A DNA stretch of 64,000 nucleotides, taken from contig DLHT01000011.1 in NCBI GenBank assembly GCA_002483365.1, positions 62,001 to 126,000 of the forward strand, read 5' to 3'. This document shows positions 1 to 9,072 of this stretch, one piece after another (position 1 is the first letter of the stretch; the number at the start of each line of letters is the position of its first letter). The notes beneath the pieces were generated by a model that searched no databases, was not told where the DNA came from, and saw only the letters and a list, made by a program, of their open reading frames with translations. This DNA is from Cellvibrio sp. UBA7661. GTDB taxonomy: Bacteria > Pseudomonadota > Gammaproteobacteria > Pseudomonadales > Cellvibrionaceae. The translations under genes and the position numbers were made by a program.

Positions 1-78
1 AATGAAGATGAGATCAACGCCTCCATAGACTTGATTGTTCAGTATCTGGGGGCTAATTTTTCAGCCACCCTCAGATAG
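1..78 (+). CDS. pheT: Phenylalanyl-tRNA synthetase beta subunit, C-terminal end (partial)
   Basis: An open frame enters the window and stops at 76-78 (TAG). The last 25 residues end in IVQYLGANFSATLR, which fits the extreme C-terminus of the anticodon-binding-like domain of PheT. It lies 12 bp before ihfA, and pheT-ihfA is the usual order in gammaproteobacteria. Only the tail is visible, so the call rests on the short match and on the neighbour. Confidence 0.8.
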   Translation, partial: NEDEINASIDLIVQYLGANFSATLR

Positions 79-90
79 GGAATAATAATT

Positions 91-399
91 ATGTCGGACG
101 GTGCTCTGACCAAAGCAGACTTGGCCGAGAAACTCTATGAAGATCTAGGCCTCAATAAACGTGAAGCCAAAGAGTTGGTGGAGCTCTTTTTTGAAGAGAT
201 CCGCCATGCTTTGGAAAACAACGAACAAGTTAAATTGTCTGGCTTCGGTAACTTTGAGTTGCGCGACAAAAGCCAGCGGCCAGGCCGGAACCCCAAGACA
301 GGTGAGGAAATTCCTATTAGCGCCCGTCGCGTGGTGACTTTCCGTCCAGGACAAAAACTTAAGGCACGAGTAGAAACTTATGTTGGAACCGAGTCATAA
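91..399 (+). CDS. ihfA: Integration host factor alpha subunit
   Basis: A 102-residue nucleoid-associated protein that forms a heterodimer with IHF-beta, binds specific sites in the minor groove and bends DNA sharply. It has the HU/IHF fold. Two N-terminal helices start at LTKADLAEKLYEDLGL, the GFGNFELR strand follows at 51-58, and the arm motif RPGRNP at 63-68 carries the intercalating proline. Length and sequence are typical of IhfA. It lies between pheT and a MerR-like gene, and its end overlaps that gene by 20 bp, so the two are probably co-transcribed and translationally coupled. Confidence 0.97.
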   Translation: MSDGALTKADLAEKLYEDLGLNKREAKELVELFFEEIRHALENNEQVKLSGFGNFELRDKSQRPGRNPKTGEEIPISARRVVTFRPGQKLKARVETYVGTES

Positions 400-739
400 C
401 GACGAACTTCCCGTAATACCCGGAAAACGTTATTTCACTATTGGTGAAGTGAGTGAGCTTTGTGCTGTCAAACCGCACGTGTTGCGTTATTGGGAGCAGG
501 AGTTTCCACAGCTCAATCCTGTGAAACGTCGTGGAAACCGCCGTTATTATCAACGTCAGGATGTGCTGACCATCCGTCAGATACGCAGCTTGTTGTACGA
601 TCAGGGTTTTACGATTGGTGGCGCTCGTTTGCAGATGTCTAATGAGGCAAACACTTCGGGTTCCGGTCAACTTAATCAGCTGGTTGTTAGAATGATTGAT
701 GACTTGGAACATCTACTCGATTTATTAAAAATCAAATAA
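380..739 (+). CDS. MerR-family transcriptional regulator
   Basis: A 119-residue protein with an N-terminal winged helix-turn-helix of the MerR type: YFTIGEVSELCAVKPHVLRY at about 19-38, then the typical WEQEF and NRRYY motifs. The C-terminal part (RMIDDLEHLLDLLKIK) is a short helix that could dimerise. No cysteines suited to metal sensing are visible beyond one at about 30. This small MerR-like protein behind ihfA is widely conserved in gammaproteobacteria, but its ligand and targets are not known to me. The start lies inside ihfA. Confidence 0.9.
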   Translation: MLEPSHNDELPVIPGKRYFTIGEVSELCAVKPHVLRYWEQEFPQLNPVKRRGNRRYYQRQDVLTIRQIRSLLYDQGFTIGGARLQMSNEANTSGSGQLNQLVVRMIDDLEHLLDLLKIK

Positions 740-889
740 ATCATCTGGCGCGGTTAACCCGAATTTATCGGCATTAACCCTGGCTTCCCAAGTTCATTAG
801 ATCTTAATTCTTTGATTGCATTAGAAATAAATTAAGGTATTATGCCGAGCCTTCGCGATGCAGGGCTCCTGCATCAGTAAAGCAAATAT

Positions 890-966
890 CGGAGCGTAGC
901 GCAGCCAGGTAGCGCACCATACTGGGGGTGTGGGGGTCGTGGGTTCAAATCCCGCCGTTCCGACCA
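890..966 (+). tRNA. tRNA-Pro (anticodon GGG)
   Basis: A 77-nt cloverleaf. The acceptor stem CGGAGCG pairs with CGTTCCG (one G-U pair). The D-arm lies at about 899-915. The anticodon stem CCATA/TGTGG encloses loop CTGGGGG with anticodon GGG at 924-926. The T-arm contains GGTTCAAATCC, and the encoded CCA end is at 964-966. Confidence 0.95.
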
Positions 967-980
967 AAACGAATACAAAA

Positions 981-1007
981 AAGCCCGCATAAATGCGGGC
1001 TTTTTTG
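981..1007 (+). terminator. Intrinsic terminator of tRNA-Pro
   Basis: Stem AAGCCCGCAT/ATGCGGGCTT with a 2-nt centre, followed by six T residues, starting 14 bp after the tRNA. Confidence 0.9.
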
Positions 1008-1601
1008 TTTGCATTGTCTAATTCTTAAATCAACCTTTCGTTTGCAAATCGTTGTCCATCTTCAATAAAACCGATGCTTGCTGATAAATGGCTTGGTTAT
1101 CCTTGTGGCATGTTCGTTCGTGTCGTTAATCTTGCTTCTTCTTTTAGATTTCAGCCCCTTCTCTTTTGCTGCTCAGTCACTTTTTCTCTCCTCTTGGTTT
1201 CGCTTTGAGGTCATCTCGTTGAATATTTTCTGGTTAAATTTTTTTACATACAGTAAAAAATTACTGATAAATCAGAGCGTTAAGAAGCGACTCACTTTTC
1301 TGTTGAAACTGATCCGGCGCATTTTATGTTTGGCGTCAAAGTGAAGCGACGGTTATTTGAGCGCAGGTAACTATTACGTCACTGGCATCAAATACAGATG
1401 CTGCCGTAGCAACCTTATTAAGGCGCGCGGTTGAGAGCGGTAAACAAGGAGTGTTTACAGAGCTGGATATTCGTAACGCCTACACTTGTCAGGTGACTGT
1501 CGAGCTGGCTCGAAGACTCCAAATACAAGACCACACAGCCAAAGAAAATATAACCAATTAAAAAAGCTACCCATTAGAAAAGGTCCGAGGAGGACGGAGT
1601 T
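1008..1601. other. Intergenic stretch between tRNA-Pro and the TonB receptor
   Basis: No confident full gene. At 1078-1344 there is an ATG-started hydrophobic frame with no homology I recognise and no clear ribosome binding site. At 1361-1561 there is a protein-like frame without an ATG (listed separately). The last 25 bp hold the strong ribosome binding site (GAGGAGG) of the TonB receptor. Confidence 0.6.
1361..1561 (+). pseudogene. Possible gene remnant, open frame without ATG
   Basis: The frame opens after a TGA at 1358-1360 and closes with TAA at 1559-1561, giving about 66 codons with a normal amino-acid mix (for example ATLLRRAVESGKQGVFTELD and VTVELARRLQI). There is no ATG; only ATT, CTG or an internal GTG could start it. 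It may be the 3' part of a lost gene or a small gene with an unusual start. I do not recognise the family. It ends 40 bp before the TonB receptor start. Confidence 0.3.
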
Positions 1602-4424
1602 ATGTTTATTAAATCAAGAATGTCGTTGGCTGTGGTCGCAGCCATGGCCTCAACATTAACACTCGGTAGTGTGCATGCAGCAGAGTCGGATGATGCAAAT
1701 TTGGAAGAGGTAGTTGTTACCGGTATTGCCGCCAGCTTGAGCCGTAGTATCGATAAAAAGCGTAATTCGGATCTGGTTGCCGACAGTATCACTGCGGAAG
1801 ATTTGGGAAAGTTCCCCGATAACAATATTGCTGATTCATTACAGCGCATTCCTGGTGTTGCGATTGATCGCGCTGGTGGGGAAGGGCGTTTTGTGAGTAT
1901 TCGTGGCCTCGGCCCCGATTTCAGTGCGGTACTAATTAATGGCCGCTCACCTGCAAGTGAAAATGAAGAGCGTGCGTTCAGTTTTGATACGCTTGCATCT
2001 GAGCTTGTACGTACGGTGGATGTATTCAAAACATCTAATCCCGGTTTGAAAGAGGGCGGTTTGGGTGGGACTATTAATATCGTCACTGCCCGCCCATTTG
2101 ATTTTGATGGTTTCCATGCTGCTGGCAGCATCAAAGGCATGTATGAAGAGAACAGCGAAGACACCAGCCCACAAGCTTCTTTTGTAGTCAGCAATACTTT
2201 TAACGACGATAAATTCGGTGTGCTTGCTTCGGTCACATATCAGGAGCGTTCGAGCGCAAAATACACCGTCGAAAATGAGCATATTTCCAAAACGACAGAA
2301 GAGCCCTTTTTAACGTTCACCAATCCTTCACAAGGATGGGGCGGTGGTTATGCCTACTCAGGTGATGGATTGGAGGAAGATACCTATCGCATCCAAAGTT
2401 TGTACGCCGGTGTTACCAATGAAACGCGCGAGCGCATTGGTGGCAATCTTGTTCTGCAATTACAAGCGACGGATGATCTTGTATTAACAGCGGATATCAT
2501 TCACTCAAAATACGACTCATCAACATCAAAATATTCCACCGGTTCCTACATGTGGGCACCGACTTTATCACCGCTGAACCAGGTTGATAAAAATGGTTTC
2601 TATAACGTAATCAATCACGGTTACGACGCGGGCTACAACATCACAGGTTACGCACATTTATTGACGACGACTGAGCGTCCGACAGAATCCAATGTGGGCG
2701 GTTTAAATGCAGCCTGGGATATTTCTGACGAATGGAAAATGGTTGCTGATTTTTCCGTGTCAGATGCGATTTTGGATAACCGTGGTTTGGATCGGTTATA
2801 CATTGTCGAATTTTTGGATCGCCCTGGTTACCTCATGACCTCCAACGGCGGTATTCCTACCTTGGAATACGCAGATCCTGCAGCCATCAAACCAGAGATG
2901 GGCAGCGCCAACATGAAAGACTTACGTGCGCGCATTAACTCTAATGATGGTATCTATAACAAAGCCAGCAATCATGAATTTAAATTGGATTTTGAATGGG
3001 CACCAGTTGATTCATTTATCTCGCAAGTTAAATTTGGTGCAAACAATACCGTTGCAGAAAAATCCACAGAATATTGGGCTACGCCTGATTTAATCCGCCG
3101 TCTGTATCACGGGCTTGCAACACAACAAGTCATGGATACTGATTCAATTATTAAAGGGGTTTTAAAACAGGGCGATGTATTTGGCGGATTAAACGGCGAT
3201 GTGTACATGATCAACCCGGTTGCCTATCGCAATTGGATGGCAGAAAACATTGATGGTCGCACGCGCGCCAATACACCAGCAGGCATTGCTTCGAAAGAGG
3301 CTTTTATTGCTAATGGGAATAGTTGGAATGCGGTGAAATCCAACGACTCCTACACGATTGAAGAAGATGTTATCTCGTTCTATTTTGAAGCAGCAGGTGA
3401 AACTGAAATATTCACTATGCCGTTACATTTATCCGGTGGTGTACGTTACACCGAAACTGAACTGACCTCTTCAGGAACATCACAAGTGTTGATTGGATTG
3501 GAACGTGAGGCTGCCGAACCGGGCAGACCGCCATCACCTTGGTTAGTGCAACAATTCGCGGATGAAGCAGGCACGGCAATTGCGTTGAATAACGATTACG
3601 ACAATTGGTTGCCATCGTTAAATGCACGCCTTGAAGTGACCGATGATTTTTATGTGCGTGCAGCGGTGAGTGAAACATTAACGCGCCCAACGTTGACTGC
3701 GCTTGCACCATACACATCCTATGGAACTACTACTACGTCAACGCGTATGGCACGTGGAAACAATCCGAATTTAAAACCATTTGTTTCACAAAATTTTGAT
3801 TTGTCATTTGAGTATTACTATGGCGATGCCAATTTGGTTGCTGTGGCACTTTATAAAAAGGAAATCGACGATTTCATTGTCACCATGAGTCTGCCTGAAA
3901 CCTTTGAAGATATTGCTGTTGAAGATCCTGATTGGCGAACCTTTATGGTGACGCGCCCGCACAATGGCGAGTCAGCAACGATTGAAGGGGTTGAAATCAA
4001 CTGGACACATATTTTTGAAAACGGTTTTGGTTTCGCTACTAACTATACCTTTGTAAATAGCAGCGCATCACTCAGCGCCGCGAATGCTACAGAAACCTTT
4101 GCATTACCAGGTATTAGTGATACTGGAAACGCAACGGTCTTTTACGACAAAGATGGTGTCGAAGTGCGTGTTGCCTATAACTATCGCACACCATTCCTTG
4201 GTCGTGTCTTTAATGGCCCCAGCAATGAACCTGTTCATTACGATGCTTACGGCGCATTTGACGTTAGTGCCAGTTACGACGTAACGGATCGTATTACAGT
4301 GTTTGTGGAAGGTAGCAATATTACCGGTGAAACGGTTAACAAATACGGCCGTTACAAAAACCAGTTTATTGGTTTTGAAGACACTGGTGCTCTCTATACT
4401 TTTGGCCTGCGCGCCAAACTGTAA
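1602..4424 (+). CDS. TonB-dependent receptor (carbohydrate type)
   Basis: A 940-residue outer-membrane ligand-gated porin that imports substrate with energy from TonB-ExbBD. A signal peptide of about 27 residues ends in SVHA. The TonB-box-like stretch LEEVVVTGI follows at about 35-43. Then come the plug domain with EDLGKFPDNNIADSLQRIPG and RGLGPDFSAVLINGR, and a long beta-barrel ending in the aromatic-type tail TFGLRAKL. The plug motifs are those of the large TonB receptor family found with sugar-utilisation genes in Xanthomonas, Caulobacter and Cellvibrio. GH20 lies downstream, so chitin- or glycan-derived N-acetylhexosaminides are a likely substrate (inference). The start is set by GAGGAGG about 9 bp upstream. 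It is more distant from the two receptors at 37202 and 42541 than those are from each other. Confidence 0.93.
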   Translation: MFIKSRMSLAVVAAMASTLTLGSVHAAESDDANLEEVVVTGIAASLSRSIDKKRNSDLVADSITAEDLGKFPDNNIADSLQRIPGVAIDRAGGEGRFVSIRGLGPDFSAVLINGRSPASENEERAFSFDTLASELVRTVDVFKTSNPGLKEGGLGGTINIVTARPFDFDGFHAAGSIKGMYEENSEDTSPQASFVVSNTFNDDKFGVLASVTYQERSSAKYTVENEHISKTTEEPFLTFTNPSQGWGGGYAYSGDGLEEDTYRIQSLYAGVTNETRERIGGNLVLQLQATDDLVLTADIIHSKYDSSTSKYSTGSYMWAPTLSPLNQVDKNGFYNVINHGYDAGYNITGYAHLLTTTERPTESNVGGLNAAWDISDEWKMVADFSVSDAILDNRGLDRLYIVEFLDRPGYLMTSNGGIPTLEYADPAAIKPEMGSANMKDLRARINSNDGIYNKASNHEFKLDFEWAPVDSFISQVKFGANNTVAEKSTEYWATPDLIRRLYHGLATQQVMDTDSIIKGVLKQGDVFGGLNGDVYMINPVAYRNWMAENIDGRTRANTPAGIASKEAFIANGNSWNAVKSNDSYTIEEDVISFYFEAAGETEIFTMPLHLSGGVRYTETELTSSGTSQVLIGLEREAAEPGRPPSPWLVQQFADEAGTAIALNNDYDNWLPSLNARLEVTDDFYVRAAVSETLTRPTLTALAPYTSYGTTTTSTRMARGNNPNLKPFVSQNFDLSFEYYYGDANLVAVALYKKEIDDFIVTMSLPETFEDIAVEDPDWRTFMVTRPHNGESATIEGVEINWTHIFENGFGFATNYTFVNSSASLSAANATETFALPGISDTGNATVFYDKDGVEVRVAYNYRTPFLGRVFNGPSNEPVHYDAYGAFDVSASYDVTDRITVFVEGSNITGETVNKYGRYKNQFIGFEDTGALYTFGLRAKL

Positions 4425-4452
4425 TTCTTTCGTTTGACTGTACTCCCGCTTG

Positions 4453-4476
4453 CCCGGCTTAGGCCGGGTCTTTTTT
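4453..4476 (+). terminator. Intrinsic terminator after TonB receptor
   Basis: CCCGGC-TTAG-GCCGGG stem-loop followed by TCTTTTTTC, 28 bp after the receptor stop. Genes downstream therefore probably need read-through or their own promoter. Confidence 0.8.
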
Positions 4477-4586
4477 CTTTTTTTCAAAAATGGTTATTCC
4501 TGGAATTTGTTAAGTAATGGATCACATCTTTGCTGTAGATAACGGTAACTCTCACAATAATGTTGTTTATCCGATAAAGGTGTCTT

Positions 4587-5285
4587 ATGAAAAATGTATT
4601 TTTTCGTCGGCTTTTTAAAATTTCAATTTTATTTTTATCGTCGTTAGTCTCAACAGTTTCTGTTAACGCACAATCAACATGTAATGCATTCGTCGGAAAC
4701 CTATGCACTGAAATCAATGCGATGTATGTGAAGTTGGGTGCTACAACTCGCATCGCCGGTGTGTTGGGCAATACCACTGCTGAAAATGCAATGCTGAAAT
4801 ATGCTGTCCGTGTCATCAGTTACGATACCAATAATCCCACAAGTTTTACCTCAACAGCTGCGAGCTTGACTATTGGTAGTAACTGCGGTGGTTCTGCTGC
4901 CAATCGCGCGCTGAACAAACCGGTGACTGCATCCTCATTTATTGCCGCGGGTTATGAACCTTTCAGAATTGTTGATGGCAATACAACCAGCTCGCGCTGG
5001 GCGAGTGCTTATTCTGGTGCGCAATGGATTCAGGTAGATCTTGGAACATAAACAAACGTAAACCGGGTGAAATTAACCTGGGACCCCGCTTATGCCATCG
5101 ATTATCAGATCTTGATTTCCAACAATGGCAATAGCTGGACAACACTGCGCTCCATTACCGGCAATACCAGTTTGATTAATGACAATACGGGATTGAATGG
5201 AACTGGGCGCTATATCCGCATCAACGGCACTACCAAGGCACTGCCTGCTTGGGGATTTTCACTGTACGAAATGGAAGTTTATTAA
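4587..5285 (+). pseudogene. CBM32 (F5/8 type C) secreted protein interrupted by an in-frame stop
   Basis: One continuous frame of 233 codons broken only by TAA at 5049-5051. A signal peptide (about 1-28, ending VNA) and a region of about 75 residues with two cysteine pairs precede a discoidin-like domain from about 107. It starts NRALNKPVTASS, continues through WIQVDLGT up to the stop, and resumes with NRVKLTWDPAYAIDYQI and ending GRYIRING ... LYEMEVY, a normal F5/8 C end. A single C-to-T change of CAA would create this TAA. Family members bind galactose-, GlcNAc- or arabinose-type glycans. An internal GTG at 5067 could not give a stable half domain. It may be a true nonsense mutation, a read-through site or a sequencing error. 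Confidence 0.75.
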
Positions 5286-5322
5286 CATCTTGTCGAAACA
5301 GGCAAGGTGATCATGAGTATTC

Positions 5323-5350
5323 ACATCCCCCTGTATTTGTAGGGGGATGT
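5323..5350 (+). promoter_or_regulatory. Perfect stem-loop just upstream of the GH20 ribosome binding site
   Basis: ACATCCCCCT (5323-5332) pairs with AGGGGGATGT (5341-5350), a 10-bp perfect stem with an 8-nt loop. There is no T-run, so it is not a normal terminator. It ends 4 bp before the GAGG of the next gene and could stabilise or control the hexosaminidase mRNA. Confidence 0.6.
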
Positions 5351-5364
5351 AGTAGAGGTAAAAA

Positions 5365-7947
5365 ATGCAAAAGAAAAATATCGTAATAAAAACGGCTTTA
5401 TGCTTTTTGTTGGTTGCAGTAGCAGGGCATGCGTTTGCTAACTTGTCCGCAAATGATTTAAAAAACTTTGGTGATAAAGCGGAATTGCGTTTTGCAACCG
5501 TAAGTAATTTCGGTCAAGAGGGAACCTTTGATGCCTTGGTAACAGTGAACAATCATTCATTTGTTTCACTGCCAAAAGGAAAAACCAATTGGAAAATTTA
5601 TATCCATTCGGTAAAGCGAATTCTCTCAACAAGCTCTGCCGAATTTACATTTAAACGTTTGCAAGGCGATCTTTATGAATTAGCCCCAACCGATAAGTTC
5701 CAAGGTTTGGCACCGGGAAAATCGCTACGTTTTCCCTATAAGGCCCGCGGGCATATTGTGAGTTACAGTGATTTTATGCCGCGCGCGTTTATTGCTAATG
5801 CAGCGGGAGAGTCTGCGGTGTTTGCCAATACCAATACCGAAAATTTAACGCAATTTGTGGATCCCTTTACAAGGCCGGAACAGTTTTTACGTTTTGATAC
5901 TCCGCGCGATCTCTATCCGACAGTAACCACGACTAGCCGCTATCAATCCAATCTGGCATTGGTGGAGTCAGTGGCTACTGCAGAGGCCATTACCGGAACA
6001 GCAGCAATAATTCCCACGCCCAAGGCTGTTACCTACAGCAAAGGCAATGCAAATATTGATGATAAATGGAAAATAGTTGAAGTCGGCGGTCTCTCATTTG
6101 AATCAGATTATTTGCAGCAGCGTTTGCATGATGTCGGTCTTTCGTTGGATAAAGGTATGGCGAATGCTGCCTATAAAAGTCATGTGATTGAACTTTTAAT
6201 CAATAAAAAAATCGCTAAACCTGAAGCCTATGAGTTAAATATAACCAGTGAAAAAGTGATGGTTTCAGCCGCAAGTCCTGCGGGAATTTTTTATGGGGTG
6301 CAAAGTTTTTTGAGCCTGTTTTCTGCTGAAAAGTCCGCCAGCAAAACTATTCCTGCACTGCGTGTATTTGATGAACCGCGCGCCCAATGGCGAGGAATGC
6401 ATTATGACATCGCACGCAATTTTCATGGTAAAGAAGCGGTACTCGAACTGATTGAACAAATGGGCCGCTACAAACTGAATAAACTGCATTTGCATTTAAC
6501 CGAGGATGAAGGTTGGCGCATTGAAATTCCCGGGCTTCCGGAATTAACAGAGGTTGGTGCATTTCGCTGTTTTGATTTAAGCGAAACACAGTGTTTGATG
6601 CCTCAGTTAGGCAGTGGCCCCAGTAAAACAGCAGCGGGTAATGGTTATTTAACCGCAGCGGATTTGACTGAAATTGTTAAGTACGCTGCCCAACGCTATA
6701 TAGAGGTTATCCCTGAAATTGATATGCCGGGGCATTCGCGCGCCGCGATTAAATCGATGGAAGCTCGCTATAAAAAATTGCTTGCTGCTGGCAAAAAAGC
6801 AGAGGCCGAGCGGTATCTTCTGAGCGATCCTCAAGACAAATCCCAATACCTGACGGTGCAAAGTTATTCCGATAACTCGGTCAATGTGTGCTTGCCATCC
6901 ACCTATGCGTTTATTGAAAAAGTGACCTATGAATTGCAGCAGATGTACCGTAAGGCAGGACAAAAGCTCAATATATTTCATATGGGCGGCGATGAAGTTG
7001 GCGTAGGTTCATGGACTGCATCCCCTGCGTGTAATCAACTGTTTACCGACAACAAGGACGTATCCGGCGTCGCTGATTTGAAACCCTATTTTGTGCAACG
7101 CGTTTCTGAAATAACTCACAAGCGAGGTTTGGATTTAATGGGTTGGGAAGACGGTTTGATGTATGACCCAAACAACACTTTCAATCGCGAGCAACTTGTG
7201 AATAAACGTGTGATTGCCAATGCGTGGGACAATATATGGGAAGCAGGCGTTGCTGATCGCGCACATCGACTTGCCAATAATGGCTATGACGTTGTGATTT
7301 CCGGTGCGACGCATTTGTATTTTGACCATCCGCATGAACCAAGTGCGGGTGAGCGTGGTTATCACTGGGCAACACGCTACACCGATCTTGCAAAAGTATT
7401 TGGCTTTATGCCGGACAATCTTTATGCCAATGCAGACAGGACATTTACCGGAGCAGAAATCACTAATTTAAATGCACTGGTCGGCCGTATTCTTCCACCG
7501 CTTGAAAAACCCAAGCACGTGTTAGGTATACAAGGGCAAGTCTGGACAGAAACAATTCGCACCAAAGAACAATTGCAAACCATGATTTTTCCGCGGGTTA
7601 TTGCGCTTGCTGAGCGCGCCTGGTTTAAAGCGAATTGGGAAGGCGATGTTGCCGATGTGCAAGCACGCACTGCGCAATGGAAAGCATTTGCTACAACTTT
7701 GGTGAAAAAAGAATTGCCAAAACTTGAACAGGCAGGTGTGAATTTCTATTTACCGCCTCCGGGTGCTGTACGTGTTAACAATGTATTAAAAGCCAATACG
7801 TCACTGCCAGGCTTACTTATCGAATTCAGCCGGGATGGTGGAAAGCAGTGGCTTCCTTATCAGGAAGAAATTCGTCTTGAGAGTGGCGCAATACAGCTGC
7901 GCAGCCGCTTAAATTCGGTTGTTAGCGCAACAGCAATTCTGGATTGA
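5365..7947 (+). CDS. Beta-N-acetylhexosaminidase, GH20
   Basis: An 860-residue exported enzyme that removes terminal beta-linked GlcNAc or GalNAc from chitin oligosaccharides or glycans by substrate-assisted catalysis. It has a signal peptide (1-25, ending HAFA), an N-terminal carbohydrate-binding-like domain (about 30-175), a GH20b domain (about 215-340), and a GH20 barrel beginning WRGMHYDIARNFHGKE. The barrel contains LHLHLTEDEGWRIEI, EVIPEIDMPGHSRAA and the catalytic pair in HMGGDEVG, D543-E544. An Ig-like C-terminal domain ends the protein. The length is normal for proteobacterial chitobiases. It follows the broken CBM32 gene by 79 bp and precedes a lipoprotein by 20 bp, so 5365-8978 is probably one transcript. 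Confidence 0.95.
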   Translation: MQKKNIVIKTALCFLLVAVAGHAFANLSANDLKNFGDKAELRFATVSNFGQEGTFDALVTVNNHSFVSLPKGKTNWKIYIHSVKRILSTSSAEFTFKRLQGDLYELAPTDKFQGLAPGKSLRFPYKARGHIVSYSDFMPRAFIANAAGESAVFANTNTENLTQFVDPFTRPEQFLRFDTPRDLYPTVTTTSRYQSNLALVESVATAEAITGTAAIIPTPKAVTYSKGNANIDDKWKIVEVGGLSFESDYLQQRLHDVGLSLDKGMANAAYKSHVIELLINKKIAKPEAYELNITSEKVMVSAASPAGIFYGVQSFLSLFSAEKSASKTIPALRVFDEPRAQWRGMHYDIARNFHGKEAVLELIEQMGRYKLNKLHLHLTEDEGWRIEIPGLPELTEVGAFRCFDLSETQCLMPQLGSGPSKTAAGNGYLTAADLTEIVKYAAQRYIEVIPEIDMPGHSRAAIKSMEARYKKLLAAGKKAEAERYLLSDPQDKSQYLTVQSYSDNSVNVCLPSTYAFIEKVTYELQQMYRKAGQKLNIFHMGGDEVGVGSWTASPACNQLFTDNKDVSGVADLKPYFVQRVSEITHKRGLDLMGWEDGLMYDPNNTFNREQLVNKRVIANAWDNIWEAGVADRAHRLANNGYDVVISGATHLYFDHPHEPSAGERGYHWATRYTDLAKVFGFMPDNLYANADRTFTGAEITNLNALVGRILPPLEKPKHVLGIQGQVWTETIRTKEQLQTMIFPRVIALAERAWFKANWEGDVADVQARTAQWKAFATTLVKKELPKLEQAGVNFYLPPPGAVRVNNVLKANTSLPGLLIEFSRDGGKQWLPYQEEIRLESGAIQLRSRLNSVVSATAILD

Positions 7948-7967
7948 TATTTGAAATTTCTTAGCCT

Positions 7968-8978
7968 GTGAGGTTATGCGTTGTGATACGACTATTCATT
8001 ATTTTTAGTATATTGTTTTGCTTATCGGCCTGCGGTGGATCTGGTGCTGTAAAAAATAACAGCGGGCAATATGTTTCGGCCAGTGCATCATCTAATGCCG
8101 TATCTGTCAGCAGTGTTGCATCGTCGCATGGGGCCAGCTCGCTGTCGGCAAGTTCTGTCGCAAGTGTTGGTGGTTTATATGGCCTTTATGTCTCCCTGCA
8201 TATGGGGAGAGCCGATCAGCTTTTGGGTAATGCACAGCGTGAAGAAACGTTTTTGACATTTGTGCGCGATAATGGCTTCAACTATTTAATTTTTTATGAA
8301 TTGGAAGGTATGGCTCCAACCTCTACCAAGGCTCACCAGTTTGCTTCATTGGTCAGCCGTGCAAAATTATCTGCCGGTGTTACGCAGGTTGCAGCCGCAT
8401 TGGGTGATGCAAGCGAAGCAGATATGGTAGTGGCTTATAACGATGGCCGAACCGCATCGGAGCGTATTGATGTATTGAATGTAGAATATGAATTCTGGAA
8501 TAAAAAAGATCGTAAAACAGAATTTGCTACTACGCTTTCAATGTTGGAGCGGTTTAATGCTGTTGCCAGTGAGCATCAATTAATGACAGAAATTTATATT
8601 GGTTGGGTAGATGCAACCGAAGCTATCAGTCTGGCGAATGTCACTGACCGTATACTGGTGCATTATTATCGGCAGAACGATATTGATCTGATTAACTTTG
8701 GCATAGAGCGGCTTGAATGGATGGCCGCTGCAAGCCGCAAAGTAAAAGTAGCTCCAATATTTTCTGCTGAAGGCCCTAACAATACTTATGACGCTCCGTT
8801 TATGGGATGTTGGTTAGAAAAAAATGCAAACCAAAAAGCTTTCACGTCGTGGAAGGCGCAATATGATGCATTGACGCACCCATGGAAAGAGAATATTGAA
8901 ATCGTTGGTGCAACATGGTTTGTTTACGATAAATTTCTGGACGTAGGCATAGGGCCGGAAAACGGTTGTACTCAATAA
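7968..8978 (+). CDS. Lipoprotein of unknown function, possible TIM-barrel glycosidase-like
   Basis: A 336-residue protein starting with GTG, 20 bp after GH20. The signal sequence ends in the lipobox LSAC (C22), followed by a serine-rich linker (about 30-72, many SASS/SVASS repeats) typical of Cellvibrio lipoproteins. The remaining 260 residues read like a TIM barrel: GLYVSLHMGR near the start, a middle segment DVLNVEYEFWNKKD, DRILVHYYRQNDIDLI and ATWFVYDKF near the end. Acidic residues at strand ends resemble GH18-like folds, but I do not see a DxxDxDxE motif, so I assign no activity. The position in the operon suggests a role in handling N-acetylhexosamine glycans. Confidence 0.75.
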   Translation: MRLCVVIRLFIIFSILFCLSACGGSGAVKNNSGQYVSASASSNAVSVSSVASSHGASSLSASSVASVGGLYGLYVSLHMGRADQLLGNAQREETFLTFVRDNGFNYLIFYELEGMAPTSTKAHQFASLVSRAKLSAGVTQVAAALGDASEADMVVAYNDGRTASERIDVLNVEYEFWNKKDRKTEFATTLSMLERFNAVASEHQLMTEIYIGWVDATEAISLANVTDRILVHYYRQNDIDLINFGIERLEWMAAASRKVKVAPIFSAEGPNNTYDAPFMGCWLEKNANQKAFTSWKAQYDALTHPWKENIEIVGATWFVYDKFLDVGIGPENGCTQ

Positions 8979-8993
8979 CCCAGCCGTTACATG

Positions 8994-9045
8994 CAGCAGT
9001 TAACACCAGTAGTTAACATCTGTGATCAAAGCCAGTAGTTAATTA
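8994..9045 (+). repeat. Degenerate 13-bp tandem repeat upstream of the sulfotransferase gene
   Basis: CAGCAGTTAAC at 8994, CAGTAGTTAAC at 9007 and CAGTAGTTAAT at 9033 are spaced 13 and 26 bp. A weaker copy (CTGTGATCAAA) falls at 9020, so four 13-bp units lie in register, 28 bp before the next start codon. It could be an iterated regulator site. Confidence 0.55.
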
Positions 9046-9072
9046 TTGCGATATGATTTTCAGAGATAAAGT

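Noticed and set aside
1078..1344. Hydrophobic 88-codon frame between tRNA-Pro and the TonB receptor
   Set aside because: No ribosome binding site, leucine-rich composition typical of chance frames in T-rich DNA, and no recognisable family.
890..1601. tRNA-Pro as attachment site of an integrated island
   Set aside because: No integrase gene and no second copy of the tRNA 3' end were seen in the window; the content change after the tRNA alone is not enough.
9020..9036. TGTGATCAAA as a CRP site before the sulfotransferase
   Set aside because: Only one half-site is present and it is better explained as the weak third unit of the 13-bp repeat.
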